Source: Pseudomonas haemolytica
Lineage (GTDB): Bacteria > Pseudomonadota > Gammaproteobacteria > Pseudomonadales > Pseudomonadaceae
Length of the DNA stretch: 64,000 nt
NCBI RefSeq assembly: GCF_009659625.1
Contig: NZ_VOIW01000006.1
Coordinates: forward strand, 538,669 to 602,668
Direction: 5' to 3'
The notes under the pieces: generated by a model
The model's input: only the letters and a program-made list of their open reading frames with translations
Told to the model about the DNA's origin: nothing
Database searches by the model: none
Made by a program: the position numbers and the translations under genes
Shown here: piece by piece, positions 33,660-42,614 of the stretch
How positions within the stretch are numbered: the first letter of the stretch is position 1
Layout of the letters: each line of letters opens with the position of its first letter

Positions 33660-33948
33660 AAACTTCCCTTTGTGGACAAAATACCCTTACACATCACACC
33701 TGACCTGGATACCTGTGAGAAATGACAGTTCCGACGAGCGGTACTGCACAGCCTCAGGACGATAACCAAGCGGTGTCTGGCCCTTTCCATTAACTCAGCA
33801 TAACCACGGACGCCAGACCTCGAAGACCCAGCAGCCGCAAGTGCACAACCTTAGCAACGCAAAAATGTTTCATCTGAAGGGATAATCCTGACTGCATGTA
33901 GGATTTTTCTACAATAAAGACTAGCCGACCCTCACTTGCCCACAACAG

Positions 33949-34665
33949 TCAGTCAGTGGTACTTGGGCTCCAGAAAGCCTGCACCACCAAGGTTGACGTT
34001 GAGATACGCGCCACCAGTGCATCCAGCTCGTCGCCATCGACCGACGTTGCGGCCAGAGTGGCCTCGATTTCCACCTCTTCACTGCCGAACGGTCGCACGT
34101 CGACATCGCTGGCCGGGTAGTTGCAGCGTGCCAACTCGGCTTCCAGCAACACCATGACGGCCTGTTGCTGACTGCGTCGCGCAATGACGTAGAGGATGTT
34201 GGTGACCTCTGCCGACACCACGTCCATCGGCTGGCGGTTGATGTTATTGACGATCGGTCGCAGCAAGGTATTGGCCGCCAGCACAAATAGCGTACCCAGC
34301 AATGCCTCAAGGATCAGGTCGGCGCCGGCACAGGCGCCCACTGCCGCAGAAGCCCAGAGAGTGGCGGCCGTATTGAGCCCACGCACATTGCCCTCTTCGC
34401 GCATGATCACGCCGGCGCCAAGAAAACCGATGCCCGACACCACGTAAGCGACCACGCGCACAGCGCCCTCAGCGCCGCCAAGGCGGTTGGCCATGTCGAC
34501 AAAAATCGCCGCACCGACGGCCACCAGCACATTGGTGCGCAAGCCGGCGGTGCGCTGGCGGTACTGGCGCTCGAAGCCGATCAAGCCACCGAGGATAAAC
34601 GCCGCACTGAGGCTGACTACAGTGTCGACCAGGGAGTTGAGGTTGATGTTGTTGATTGCCTGCAT
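33949..34665 (-). CDS. mgtC: MgtC/SapB-family membrane protein
   Basis: Protein of 238 residues with five N-terminal membrane segments (SLVDTVVSLSAAFILGGLIG; VLVAVGAAIFVDM; VVAYVVSGIGFLGAGVIM; LWASAAVGACAGAD; LLGTLFVLAANTLL) including the family signature GIGFLGAGVI, and an ACT-like cytoplasmic tail. MgtC helps growth in low magnesium and inside host cells, partly by affecting ATP synthase or the Mg transporter. It is preceded by GGAGA. It follows mgtA by 35 bases, so both are probably one Mg-responsive operon, in the order opposite to Salmonella mgtCB. Confidence 0.92.
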   Translation of the reverse strand: MQAINNINLNSLVDTVVSLSAAFILGGLIGFERQYRQRTAGLRTNVLVAVGAAIFVDMANRLGGAEGAVRVVAYVVSGIGFLGAGVIMREEGNVRGLNTAATLWASAAVGACAGADLILEALLGTLFVLAANTLLRPIVNNINRQPMDVVSAEVTNILYVIARRSQQQAVMVLLEAELARCNYPASDVDVRPFGSEEVEIEATLAATSVDGDELDALVARISTSTLVVQAFWSPSTTD

Positions 34666-34700
34666 AAAAAAATCTCCATGAATGCAGTGGCTGTGACCGG

Positions 34701-37406
34701 TTACTGCCAGCCAAACCTACGGATATAAAAGCCCTTCACCGCCTGAGTCAGCGCCATATATGCCAGCAGAATCACTGGCAAAAACACAAAGTACAGCGAC
34801 GGTAGCGCCTGCAATTTGAAGTAATGCGCCAGCGGCCCCATTGGCAGGAAAATCCCCACGGCCATGATCACCCCCGTCATCAGCATCAACGGAAGTGCCG
34901 CACGGCTTTGCAGGAAGGGGATTTTCGGGGTGCGGATCATGTGCACGATCAGGGTCTGGGTCAGCAGCCCCACCACGAACCAGCCGGATTGGAACAGGGT
35001 CTGGTGGTCCGGGGTGTTGGCATCGAACACATACCACATGAGTGCGAACGTGGTGATGTCGAAGATCGAGCTGATCGGCCCGAAAAACAGCATGAAGCGC
35101 CCCACCTCCCCCGGCTGCCAGCGTTGCGGCGTGGCGAGCATTTCGTCATCGACGTTATCGAATGGAATCGCGATCTGCGAGATGTCGTACAGCAGGTTTT
35201 GCACCAGCAAGTGCATCGGCAGCATCGGCAGGAATGGGATAAAGGCACTGGCCACCAGCACCGAGAACACGTTGCCGAAGTTGGAACTGGCGGTCATCTT
35301 GATGTACTTGAGCATGTTGGCGAAGGTACGGCGGCCCTCCAACACGCCCTCCTCGAGGATCATCAGGCTCTTTTCCAGCAAAATGATGTCGGCCGCTTCC
35401 TTGGCGATGTCCACCGCACTGTCCACCGAAATACCGATATCCGCCGTGCGCAGCGCCGGCGCGTCGTTGATGCCGTCGCCCATAAAGCCCACCACATGCC
35501 CATTGGCCTTGAGCAAGCGCACGATGCGCTCCTTGTGGCTGGGCGTGAGCTTGGCAAACACATTGGTGGTTTCCACAGCCAGGGCCAGCTCGGCGTCGGT
35601 CATGGCCTCGATATCATTGCCCATCAACAGGCCTTGCTGCTCCAGGCCCACTTCACGGCAGATCTTTGCCGTGACCAGTTCGTTGTCGCCGGTCAGCACC
35701 TTTACCGCCACACCGTGAGCCTTGAGGGCCTTGAGGGCGGGTGCGGTGCTTTCCTTGGGTGGGTCGAGAAACGCCACATAGCCGATCAGGGTCAGGTCGT
35801 TTTCATCCGCCAGGCTGTAGGTGTCACGCCCTGCCGGCATCGGCTGCGCTGCCACTGCCACCACACGCAGCCCTTCTTCGTTAAAGGCCGCCGTCACCTG
35901 ACGAATGCGCGCCAGCAGTTCTTCGCTCAGCGCTTCATTGACGTCGCCATGGCGTACGCGAGTGCACACCGACAAAATCTCCTCCACCGCGCCCTTGCAG
36001 ATCAACAGGTGCGGCTGGTCCTGCTCGGCCACCACCACCGACATGCGGCGGCGGTTAAAGTCGAAGGGGATCTCATCAACCTTATGAAACGCGGTGCCGA
36101 CTTTCAGCTCGCGATGGACTTCCACGTGCTCCAGCACGGCTACATCCAGCAGGTTTTTCAGGCCGGTCTGGTAGTAGCTGTTGAGGTAAGCCATTTCCAG
36201 TACGTCTTCAGACTCCTGGCCCCACACGTCCACGTGGCGCGCCAGGAAAATCTTGTCCTGGGTGAGCGTGCCGGTCTTGTCGGTGCACAGCACGTCCATG
36301 GCGCCGAAGTTCTGGATCGCGTCCAGGCGCTTGACGATGACCTTCTTGCGCGACAGGAACACCGCGCCCTTGGCCAAGGTCGAGGTGACGATCATCGGCA
36401 GCATTTCCGGGGTCAGGCCCACGGCGATCGACAGCGCAAACAACAGCGCCTCAGTCCAGTCGCCCTTGGTGAAACCGTTGATGAACAGTACCAGCGGCGC
36501 CATGACGAACATAAAGCGAATCAGCAACCAGCTGACCTTGTTGACCCCATGCTGGAAAGAGGTGGTGGCGCGGTCCGTCGCCGTGACACGTTGCGCCAAC
36601 GCACCGAAATAGGTGCTGTTGCCAGTGGCGAGGATCACCGCCGTGGCGGCGCCGGACACCACGTTGGTACCCATGAACAGGATGTTCTCCAACTCCAGCG
36701 GGTTCCGGGTGTGGGCGTCCTGCTGATGGGCGAACTTCTCCACCGGCATGGATTCACCGGTCATCGCCGCTTGGCTGACGAACAAATCCTTGGCGCTGAG
36801 CACGCGGCAGTCGGCGGGGATCATGTCACCGGCCGACAACACGATCAGGTCGCCCGGCACCAGTTGCTTGATCGGTAACTCAATACGCTTGGCTGCATCC
36901 CGGCGCAGTACCGTCGCGGTGTTGCTCACCATCGCCTTCAAGGCGTCGGCCGCCTTGTTCGACTTGGCCTCTTGCCAGAACCGCAACAGCGTCGAGAGCA
37001 CCACCATGGAGAAAATCACCGTGGCGGCCTTCATGTCTTCGGTCAGCCAGGAGATTACCGCCAGCAACGTCAGCAGCAGGTTGAACGGGTTTTTGTAGCA
37101 GTGCCACAGGTGCACCCACCACGGCAGCGGTTGCTCGTGCTCGACCTCATTGAGGCCGTATTGCACGCGCAGAGCATCGGCCTCCTGGTTAGTGAGCCCC
37201 GCCGAATGGCTGCCCAGCACGCTCAACAACTGCACGGCACTGCCATTGGCCGCAGCCACCAGGGTGTGCGCCAGGCTTGGCGGGACTTCGCGGCTGACGC
37301 TGGCGTCGGTGACGGTCTCAAGCATCGCCAACCGGCGGAAGTGCCGAGCGATATGCCGGGTCCGCAGGAAACCGGCGAAGAACTCTTTGAGCAGAGTGAG
37401 GTTCAT
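34701..37406 (-). CDS. mgtA: Magnesium-importing P-type ATPase
   Basis: Protein of 901 residues, the normal MgtA/MgtB size. The phosphorylation motif is VLCTDKTGTLTQDK, the hinge is MGDGINDAPALR and the actuator TGES motif is AAMTGESMPVEK. About ten membrane segments are visible. It brings Mg2+ into the cytoplasm. Start at 37406 has CAGGAG and begins MNLTLLKEFFAGFL; longer frames reach into the leader and are not supported. mgtC follows on the same strand. Confidence 0.94.
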   Translation of the reverse strand: MNLTLLKEFFAGFLRTRHIARHFRRLAMLETVTDASVSREVPPSLAHTLVAAANGSAVQLLSVLGSHSAGLTNQEADALRVQYGLNEVEHEQPLPWWVHLWHCYKNPFNLLLTLLAVISWLTEDMKAATVIFSMVVLSTLLRFWQEAKSNKAADALKAMVSNTATVLRRDAAKRIELPIKQLVPGDLIVLSAGDMIPADCRVLSAKDLFVSQAAMTGESMPVEKFAHQQDAHTRNPLELENILFMGTNVVSGAATAVILATGNSTYFGALAQRVTATDRATTSFQHGVNKVSWLLIRFMFVMAPLVLFINGFTKGDWTEALLFALSIAVGLTPEMLPMIVTSTLAKGAVFLSRKKVIVKRLDAIQNFGAMDVLCTDKTGTLTQDKIFLARHVDVWGQESEDVLEMAYLNSYYQTGLKNLLDVAVLEHVEVHRELKVGTAFHKVDEIPFDFNRRRMSVVVAEQDQPHLLICKGAVEEILSVCTRVRHGDVNEALSEELLARIRQVTAAFNEEGLRVVAVAAQPMPAGRDTYSLADENDLTLIGYVAFLDPPKESTAPALKALKAHGVAVKVLTGDNELVTAKICREVGLEQQGLLMGNDIEAMTDAELALAVETTNVFAKLTPSHKERIVRLLKANGHVVGFMGDGINDAPALRTADIGISVDSAVDIAKEAADIILLEKSLMILEEGVLEGRRTFANMLKYIKMTASSNFGNVFSVLVASAFIPFLPMLPMHLLVQNLLYDISQIAIPFDNVDDEMLATPQRWQPGEVGRFMLFFGPISSIFDITTFALMWYVFDANTPDHQTLFQSGWFVVGLLTQTLIVHMIRTPKIPFLQSRAALPLMLMTGVIMAVGIFLPMGPLAHYFKLQALPSLYFVFLPVILLAYMALTQAVKGFYIRRFGWQ

Positions 37407-37873
37407 GGTGTTACTCCTGCGCGAGGAAACCTTCGTGCAGGTACGGCCGTCTGCACCGTGCCGGATACAAGGCACAGTCAGATTGGCCCGCCCACCGTAA
37501 AAGGCAGGCGCGTCCGTAGCATCCTGGATTGCACCAGATGCTGGTCAGCGTCGATGAGAGGGGTTCAGGCAGGCGCCAGGACTGGCCACTGCCGGGATGC
37601 CGCTTCTCGCTTTGTGAGGCGAGACAACGGCATCGAAAGAATGCGCGTTACCTTGCCAAGTAGGTGCCGGTTACCGAAACCGGCCGACGACTGTCACTCG
37701 AACAAGTACCCACTGAGGGTCTCCGCTATTGATGAAAACGCGCGAAGCTTACGCCCCGATGTCAGCAGAGTAAACCGTAGGAAAGTTTCCATATGGGGAA
37801 TAAGAAAATTCTTCAGGATGGGTTCAGGAAGTGTTTTTTGAAACCAATGAAGCTTAAATGTGGGATGGAATCC
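37407..37873. other. Long leader/promoter region before mgtA, no gene seen
   Basis: This 467-base stretch lies between mgtA and the FKBP gene. Magnesium-transporter leaders often contain a Mg-sensing RNA or a short leader peptide. A 14-codon frame (37478-37522, minus strand) exists but has no convincing ribosome site, and no proline-rich leader was found. A PhoP-type double GTTTA box could not be recognised; only a single half-site is near 37770. Confidence 0.45.
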
Positions 37874-38218
37874 TCAATCATCCCGCGTCAACACTTCCAG
37901 CAACTCGATCTCAAAGCGCAGGTTACTGTTGGGTTTGATATGCGCGCCCATCGAGCGCTCGCCGTAGGCCAGATGCGCCGGCACATACAGCGTGCGTACA
38001 CCGCCGACCTGCATGCCCATCAAACCCTGGTCCCAGCCCTTGATCACGCGCCCGGTGCCAATCACGCACTGGAACGGTTTGCCCCGTTCCCAGGACGAAT
38101 CGAACACTGTGCCGTCTTCCAGGGTGCCGGTGTATTGGGTAGTGATCAGCGCGCCCTTGACCACGGCCTTGCCGTCGCCCAGGCGGATGTCGGTGATCTG
38201 CAGTTCGTCGTTGCTCAT
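37874..38218 (-). CDS. FKBP-type peptidyl-prolyl cis-trans isomerase
   Basis: Protein of 114 residues, a single FKBP domain: YTGTLEDGTVFDSSWERGKP, FQCVIGTGRVIKGWDQGLMG, RTLYVPAHLAYGERSMG and LRFEIELLEVL are the family blocks with the active-site aromatic and Asp residues. It catalyses proline isomerisation during protein folding; no signal peptide, so cytoplasmic. Start at 38218 (MSNDELQITD) is preferred to a longer upstream frame. Single gene. Confidence 0.93.
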   Translation of the reverse strand: MSNDELQITDIRLGDGKAVVKGALITTQYTGTLEDGTVFDSSWERGKPFQCVIGTGRVIKGWDQGLMGMQVGGVRTLYVPAHLAYGERSMGAHIKPNSNLRFEIELLEVLTRDD

Positions 38219-38488
38219 GGGTTTCTCGTTGAAGGCGTGAAAGGCTGGGGTTTTCCCAGAATCGGGTGGGTTTGGCAAGTGTAGGAACAGTCGGAACAAT
38301 GATATTTCCCTTTAACTTGAAGGATGTTCCGAGAGAATCCCAACCGCTTGCGCCGTTCAAATCGCGTGGCCAGTCTTCGTCGGTCACTGCCAATTCAGTG
38401 ACTCGGGGTTTGGTAGACCGCGAATGATTAGGCGCTAAACGCCCCCTTCTGCAAGGCGCTTTTTTTCGGCTCAATTAGGAATCAAGCC

Positions 38489-38734
38489 ATGGAAAAGCTC
38501 ATACCCGCTGCACCCGCCCCAGAACTGTAATTCTTCGCCACCACACCCGACCTCAGCTTCGAAGACGCCCTGGCTCATGCCAGCAGCGTACTGCGTTGCG
38601 CCGCCGTTGCCGCGCAGACAGCGGGTGAGCAGTTGGATGGCACTTCGCGCACCTTGGTCATTTCGGTCATGCACCTGGTGGAAATGGCCAGCGGGATGGT
38701 GGACCGTTCCCTGGAGTGCATACTGCCGCGCTAA
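38489..38734 (+). pseudogene. DUF3077/DUF6124-like protein gene broken by an in-frame stop
   Basis: An ATG with an AGGA site starts MEKLIPAAPAPEL, then a TAA at codon 14, after which the same frame continues for 67 codons with a clearly protein-like sequence: FFATTPDLSFEDALAHASSV, LRCAAVAAQTAGEQLDGTSR and LVISVMHLVEMASGMVDRSL. This matches the small DUF3077/DUF6124 proteins found in many copies in Pseudomonas. The stop makes it a likely recent pseudogene unless it is a sequencing error or a downstream start is used; none with a ribosome site is visible. A REPIN follows 14 bases later. Function of the family is unknown. Confidence 0.7.
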
Positions 38735-38747
38735 TGCAAAACTAAAT

Positions 38748-38834
38748 GTGGGAGGGGGCTTGCTCCCGATGGCGGTGCATCAGTCACCACATCATTGACT
38801 GACACTCTGCTATCGGGAGCAAGCCCCCTCCCAC
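38748..38834. repeat. GI-type REPIN (87 bp)
   Basis: GTGGGAGGGGGCTTGC and its reverse complement stand at the two ends of an 87-base imperfect palindrome. This 16-mer is the core of the most common short repeat of P. fluorescens SBW25, where paired copies form REPINs moved by RAYT transposases. The spacer contains TGCATCAGTCACC and CATTGACTGAC-type arms. No RAYT gene is in the window. Confidence 0.95.
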
Positions 38835-38874
38835 ATTTTGATCTGTATGCATTCCGAGGTCGCTCTATCAGCCT

Positions 38875-39495
38875 TTACAACCAATGCCAGAACCGGCTCC
38901 AGAACCCCCGCCCCAACTCATTCTTGCACCCGGCATATTGGCGCGCGTACAGCTGCGAACGCGCCTGCACCTTGCTTGCCACCGGCAGCAGCCAGGCTTT
39001 GCTGGCGTAGGTGCGCTGGCGATAGCCGCCCCAACCTTCGTGGTAATTCAGGTATTGGCCGTAGGCGTCGTATTTGTAGACGCCATTGATGGTGTAGGTC
39101 TTGTCCATGTACCAGCCGATAAAGTCGATGGCGTCGTCGAAGTCTTCGCGATCAGCGCCGCTGCGGCCGGTACTTTTGCGGTAGTCGCTCCACACTTCAT
39201 CCTTGGCCTGGGCATACCCCGAAGCGGTAGAAACGCGGCCCCAGGGGATGATCCATAGCAGGTATTTACGCGGGGTCTTGGCGTCGTGGCGAAAGCCCGA
39301 CTCCTGATACATGATCGCGAGCGGCACCTGGATCGGCACACCCCAGCGCTTTTGCGTGACCTTGGCGGCGTCGTACCAGTCATCTTTTTCGCGAAAAATA
39401 CCGCAGATATCGTTGGGCGTGCGTGGCGGCGAGGTGCCGCACGCCGCCAACAGAGAAGTGAGTAATAACAGTCCGACGGCTTTGCCTGCGATCAA
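38875..39495 (-). CDS. Lipoprotein with lysozyme/SLT-like fold
   Basis: Protein of about 206 residues with a lipobox (LLLLTSLLAAC) after a short signal region, then WGVPIQVPLAIMYQESGFRH, a lytic-transglycosylase-like active-site segment with the catalytic Glu, and STASGYAQAKDEVW and GWGGYRQRTY as in SLT-related domains. It probably sits in the outer membrane and may cut or bind peptidoglycan. No ATG lies at the 5' end; a TTG at 39495 with AAAGGTG upstream is the likely start. Single gene, with a REPIN 41 bases past its end. Confidence 0.8.
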   Translation of the reverse strand: MIAGKAVGLLLLTSLLAACGTSPPRTPNDICGIFREKDDWYDAAKVTQKRWGVPIQVPLAIMYQESGFRHDAKTPRKYLLWIIPWGRVSTASGYAQAKDEVWSDYRKSTGRSGADREDFDDAIDFIGWYMDKTYTINGVYKYDAYGQYLNYHEGWGGYRQRTYASKAWLLPVASKVQARSQLYARQYAGCKNELGRGFWSRFWHWL

Positions 39496-39573
39496 GGGGC
39501 ACCTTTGCGTGAAACGCGTAAAAATCCGGCATTTTACGCGTTCAACACGGCGGCGTCCTTGCCGCAGACCGTT

Positions 39574-40542
39574 TTAAGCCAATGGCACGCGACGGGTAGT
39601 CAGCGCAATACGACCGATGAAGAAGCTCAAGGCCGCACCCAACAGCAGCATGGCCAAGGTGCTCCAGGCGGCGCGGGACAGTTGCTTGGCCGCTACTTCA
39701 CCAGCTTCACGGGCTTTTTGTTCAGCCTGTTGCTTGAGTTCATCGACCTTCTGCATGGCTTGCTGGTAAGCCTGGGCATAATTGTCGACGATCTGGGTGG
39801 CCTCTTCTTTGCTCTTGCCGGTACGGGCAGCAACGATGTTGACCAGTGCTTCTTTATCCGCGGCATTCAGCGCCGGCTCGCCGGAGGCTTTGACGCGTTC
39901 GAACCACTGCTTCAACTCATCTCCGGCCTGGGCCGGGTTGGTCGCGGCATCGGTAGCCGATTGCTTGCCATCAGCGGCAGCCTGGTCGGCTTTCTGCTCG
40001 ACATTGGCCGGGTCCAGTTCAGCCTTGCCACTCTGCTTGAGCAGGGTGTCCAGCTGGCCTTGCAGGCTGTTCCAGTCAAGCTGGATACCCTGTTCGTTCA
40101 GCTGTTGCTTGAGGCTGTTGCCGATCCCCGGTGCTGCGGCGGCGATGCCACTGCCGGCAGCCGACAAACCTTTGCCCACGACATTGCCTGCGGTACCCAC
40201 CACACTGGCAGCCAAACCGGCCAGCAGCCAGGTGGTGAGCAAGGTGGTCAGCGTCCAGGTCAAGACGCCGTGAAGGCCGCCACGGTCCGGTGCAGTGCGC
40301 CCGGCCACGAAAGCACCCAGGGCGATGGCCACCAATGTCGAAACAAACAGCCAGATACCCGCGCCTGTGCCGAAACCGCTCAGCGGGTTACCCGCTTCCA
40401 TAGGGTCCACGGCACTGGCGCCAATGGCCGTACCCAACACACTCAATACCAGGTAGGTCACCAGTGCGATTGCACTACCGGCCAGTACCGAACTCCACGA
40501 CACACGGAATAGCGATCGATTGGTTTCATAGACAGTGGTCAT
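39574..40542 (-). CDS. Conserved membrane protein with long coiled soluble loop, function unknown
   Basis: Protein of 322 residues: three N-terminal membrane segments (SVLAGSAIALVTYLVLSVLG; GIWLFVSTLVAIALGAFVAG; VLTWTLTTLLTTWLLAGLAA), a polar Gln/Ala-rich central region of about 170 residues with helical and coiled character (VDELKQQAEQKAREAGEVAAK), and a final membrane segment (LAMLLLGAALSFFIGRIAL). Related proteins are annotated only as hypothetical in pseudomonads. A strong AAAAGGA site precedes the ATG. It is divergent from the PAS-LuxR gene, which might regulate it. Confidence 0.85.
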   Translation of the reverse strand: MTTVYETNRSLFRVSWSSVLAGSAIALVTYLVLSVLGTAIGASAVDPMEAGNPLSGFGTGAGIWLFVSTLVAIALGAFVAGRTAPDRGGLHGVLTWTLTTLLTTWLLAGLAASVVGTAGNVVGKGLSAAGSGIAAAAPGIGNSLKQQLNEQGIQLDWNSLQGQLDTLLKQSGKAELDPANVEQKADQAAADGKQSATDAATNPAQAGDELKQWFERVKASGEPALNAADKEALVNIVAARTGKSKEEATQIVDNYAQAYQQAMQKVDELKQQAEQKAREAGEVAAKQLSRAAWSTLAMLLLGAALSFFIGRIALTTRRVPLA

Positions 40543-40743
40543 ACAAAGGTCCTTTTCAGTTTTAGGAGCAAGGCAATGCGCCTTGATGGGTGTGAGTGTG
40601 GCGAAACGACATACGTTCAGTCGTGGGCCATATGCACCAGGCCAACTGGTGCATTCGCACTGCTCCCCGGGTAATTACTCTGCACTATCCTGAAGCCGGG
40701 ATGTCGTAGTCCCATGCGCCCTAGACCTGCCGCCGGAGAAGTT

Positions 40744-42240
40744 ATGACCCAGGATGTTCTCGCCAAAGAAACCAACCGCCGCCAATTGCAGCAGATCATC
40801 TCCGGGCTGTCCGACGGGGTGATACTTGCCGAGGTCGACCAAACCATCCTCTGGGCCAACGAAGCGGCGTTGACCATGCACGGGGTCAGCGAAGTCGAAG
40901 AGCTCGGCGCCAACACCGAGGCGTACGCCAAGCGTTTCACCCTGCGCTATCGCAACAATCATCCGTTACAGCTGGACAGCTACCCCCTTAGCCGCGTCGC
41001 GGCGGGTGAAGAGTTCAGCGATGTGGTGGTGGAAGTCAGCCCCACTGCCAACGAACAGCGCAGCTGGGTGCACCGCCTGCGCAGCCTGGTGCTGACCGAC
41101 GCTCAAGGCGAGCCGGAGCTGCTGGTGCTGATCCTCAGCGACGCCACCGAATGGGCCAGCGCCGAGCAACGCTTCGAGAAAACGTTCAACGCCAACCCCG
41201 CGCCCGCGGTGATCTGCCGTCTCAGCGACTTGCGCTATATCAAGGTCAACCAGGGCTTCCTGGAAATGACCGGCTACAACCGCGACCAGGTCATCGGCAA
41301 ATCCGTGTACGAGTTGGATGTGCTCGAACAGGCCGAACGCAAGGACCTGGCCATCCAGCGCCTGGGCGAAGGCTCGACCATCCCGCAAATGCAGGCCGAA
41401 CTGAAACTGCCCGAAGGTGGCAGCAAACTGGTGATTGTCGCCGGCCAGCCATTGGACATGAACGAGGAAGACTGCATGCTGTTTTCCTTCACCGACCTGG
41501 AGCCACGGCGCAAAGCGGAAATTGCCCTGCGCCAGAGCGAAGAGCGCTTCGCCAAATCCTTCCGCCTGACGCCAGTGCCGACCCTGGTGTGCAGCGCCGA
41601 TAACCGCCAGGTGGTGGATATCAACGAAGCCTTTATGACGATCACCGGTTACAACAGCGAGGAGCTGATCGGCAAATCCATCGAAGAGATCAACTTCATC
41701 GACAGCCCGCAGGCCGGCGCACAGTTGTTCGCCAGCCTGGAAAAAGCCGGCAACCTCGACGGCCAGGACCTCAAGGTGCGCAAGAAAGGCAACGAGGTGG
41801 TCGACTGCGTGGTCTGGGCCGATACCGTGGTCATCCAGGACGTGCCCTGCTACCTGCTGGTACTGATGAACATCACCGAACGCAAACGCTCGGAGCTTGA
41901 GTTGGTCGCGGCCATTGAGGAAGTGATGCAGGACGCGTCGTGGTTCAGCCAGACCCTGATCGAAAAACTGGCCAACGCCAAGAGTGTCAACAGCCCCAAC
42001 CTGCCGAACGTGGCCTTCACCGACCTGACCGCCCGTGAGCGCGATGTGCTGGGCCTGATCTGCGAGGGCTTGGCCGACAAGGAGATCGCCTCGCGCCTTA
42101 AACTGGCACCTAATACCGTGCGTAACCATGTGGCCACGGTGTATTCCAAGCTGGGGGTGCATAGCCGCAGTGCGGCCATCGTCTGGGCTCGTGAACGTGG
42201 GTTGTTTGCCGGTGAGTTGCGCCTGAAAAGCAAGCCCTGA
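40744..42240 (+). CDS. Soluble regulator with three PAS domains and a LuxR-type HTH
   Basis: Protein of 498 residues without membrane segments. Three PAS-like domains follow each other: residues about 10-135 (ISGLSDGVILAEVDQTILWA), 140-265 (NPAPAVICRLSDLRYIKVNQ, GFLEMTGYN) and 272-395 (LTPVPTLVCSADNRQVVDIN, AFMTITGYN). A GerE domain ends the protein (LTARERDVLGLICEGLADKE; LAPNTVRNHVATVYSKLGVH). Such regulators sense small molecules or redox state directly, without a kinase. Start at 40744 has GGAGAAG; a further in-frame ATG at 40714 lacks it. Ligand and targets unknown. Confidence 0.88.
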   Translation: MTQDVLAKETNRRQLQQIISGLSDGVILAEVDQTILWANEAALTMHGVSEVEELGANTEAYAKRFTLRYRNNHPLQLDSYPLSRVAAGEEFSDVVVEVSPTANEQRSWVHRLRSLVLTDAQGEPELLVLILSDATEWASAEQRFEKTFNANPAPAVICRLSDLRYIKVNQGFLEMTGYNRDQVIGKSVYELDVLEQAERKDLAIQRLGEGSTIPQMQAELKLPEGGSKLVIVAGQPLDMNEEDCMLFSFTDLEPRRKAEIALRQSEERFAKSFRLTPVPTLVCSADNRQVVDINEAFMTITGYNSEELIGKSIEEINFIDSPQAGAQLFASLEKAGNLDGQDLKVRKKGNEVVDCVVWADTVVIQDVPCYLLVLMNITERKRSELELVAAIEEVMQDASWFSQTLIEKLANAKSVNSPNLPNVAFTDLTARERDVLGLICEGLADKEIASRLKLAPNTVRNHVATVYSKLGVHSRSAAIVWARERGLFAGELRLKSKP

Positions 42241-42341
42241 ACATACAAATGCACTAGTTGAGCTAGTGCGAATTCGCCTTATAGCGCGAGGGTGCACGCC
42301 ATAACCTTCAAGGATCGTACTTATGCCTCGAAGGAACCCGC

Positions 42342-42614
42342 ATGTTTACCCTCTCTCAACTGCGCAACTGCATCGAAGAAGGCCTGTCACCGCTGACGTG
42401 CGAGTTCACCCTGTGCCGGGACGCGTCCTTGACCCTCAAGGTCTACGACGCCGAAACCGGCCGGGTCGACCTGGTGGTCACCGGGATAAGCACCAACCGC
42501 CTGCAGACTCCGCAGGAAGTGGAAAAAATGGTCGATGAGTTGCGCTACGAACTGCAAAGCAACAACGTCGGCAAACTCACGCTGGATGATTTGCCTTCAT
42601 CGCCGCACCTATGA
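42342..42614 (+). CDS. DUF1652 protein
   Basis: Protein of 90 residues with the DUF1652 pattern: LRNCIEEGLSPLTCEFTLCR, SLTLKVYD and GISTNRLQTPQEVEKMVDEL. This small domain is found almost only in Pseudomonas; its function is unknown. An AAGGAA site precedes the ATG. Its last 38 bases overlap the end of the convergent MFS gene. Confidence 0.88.
   Translation: MFTLSQLRNCIEEGLSPLTCEFTLCRDASLTLKVYDAETGRVDLVVTGISTNRLQTPQEVEKMVDELRYELQSNNVGKLTLDDLPSSPHL

Noticed and set aside
34824..36878. Long plus-strand open frame (684 codons) opposite mgtA
   Set aside because: His/Gln-rich low-complexity product antisense to the P-type ATPase; a codon-bias shadow.
37407..37873. Proline-rich mgtL-type leader or PhoP box before mgtA
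   Set aside because: Only a 14-codon frame without ribosome site and a single GTTTA half-site were found.
38430..38470. Terminator before the broken DUF3077-like gene
   Set aside because: A T7 run is present, but the stem is short and bulged (CGCC/GGCG) and no gene ends upstream on that strand.
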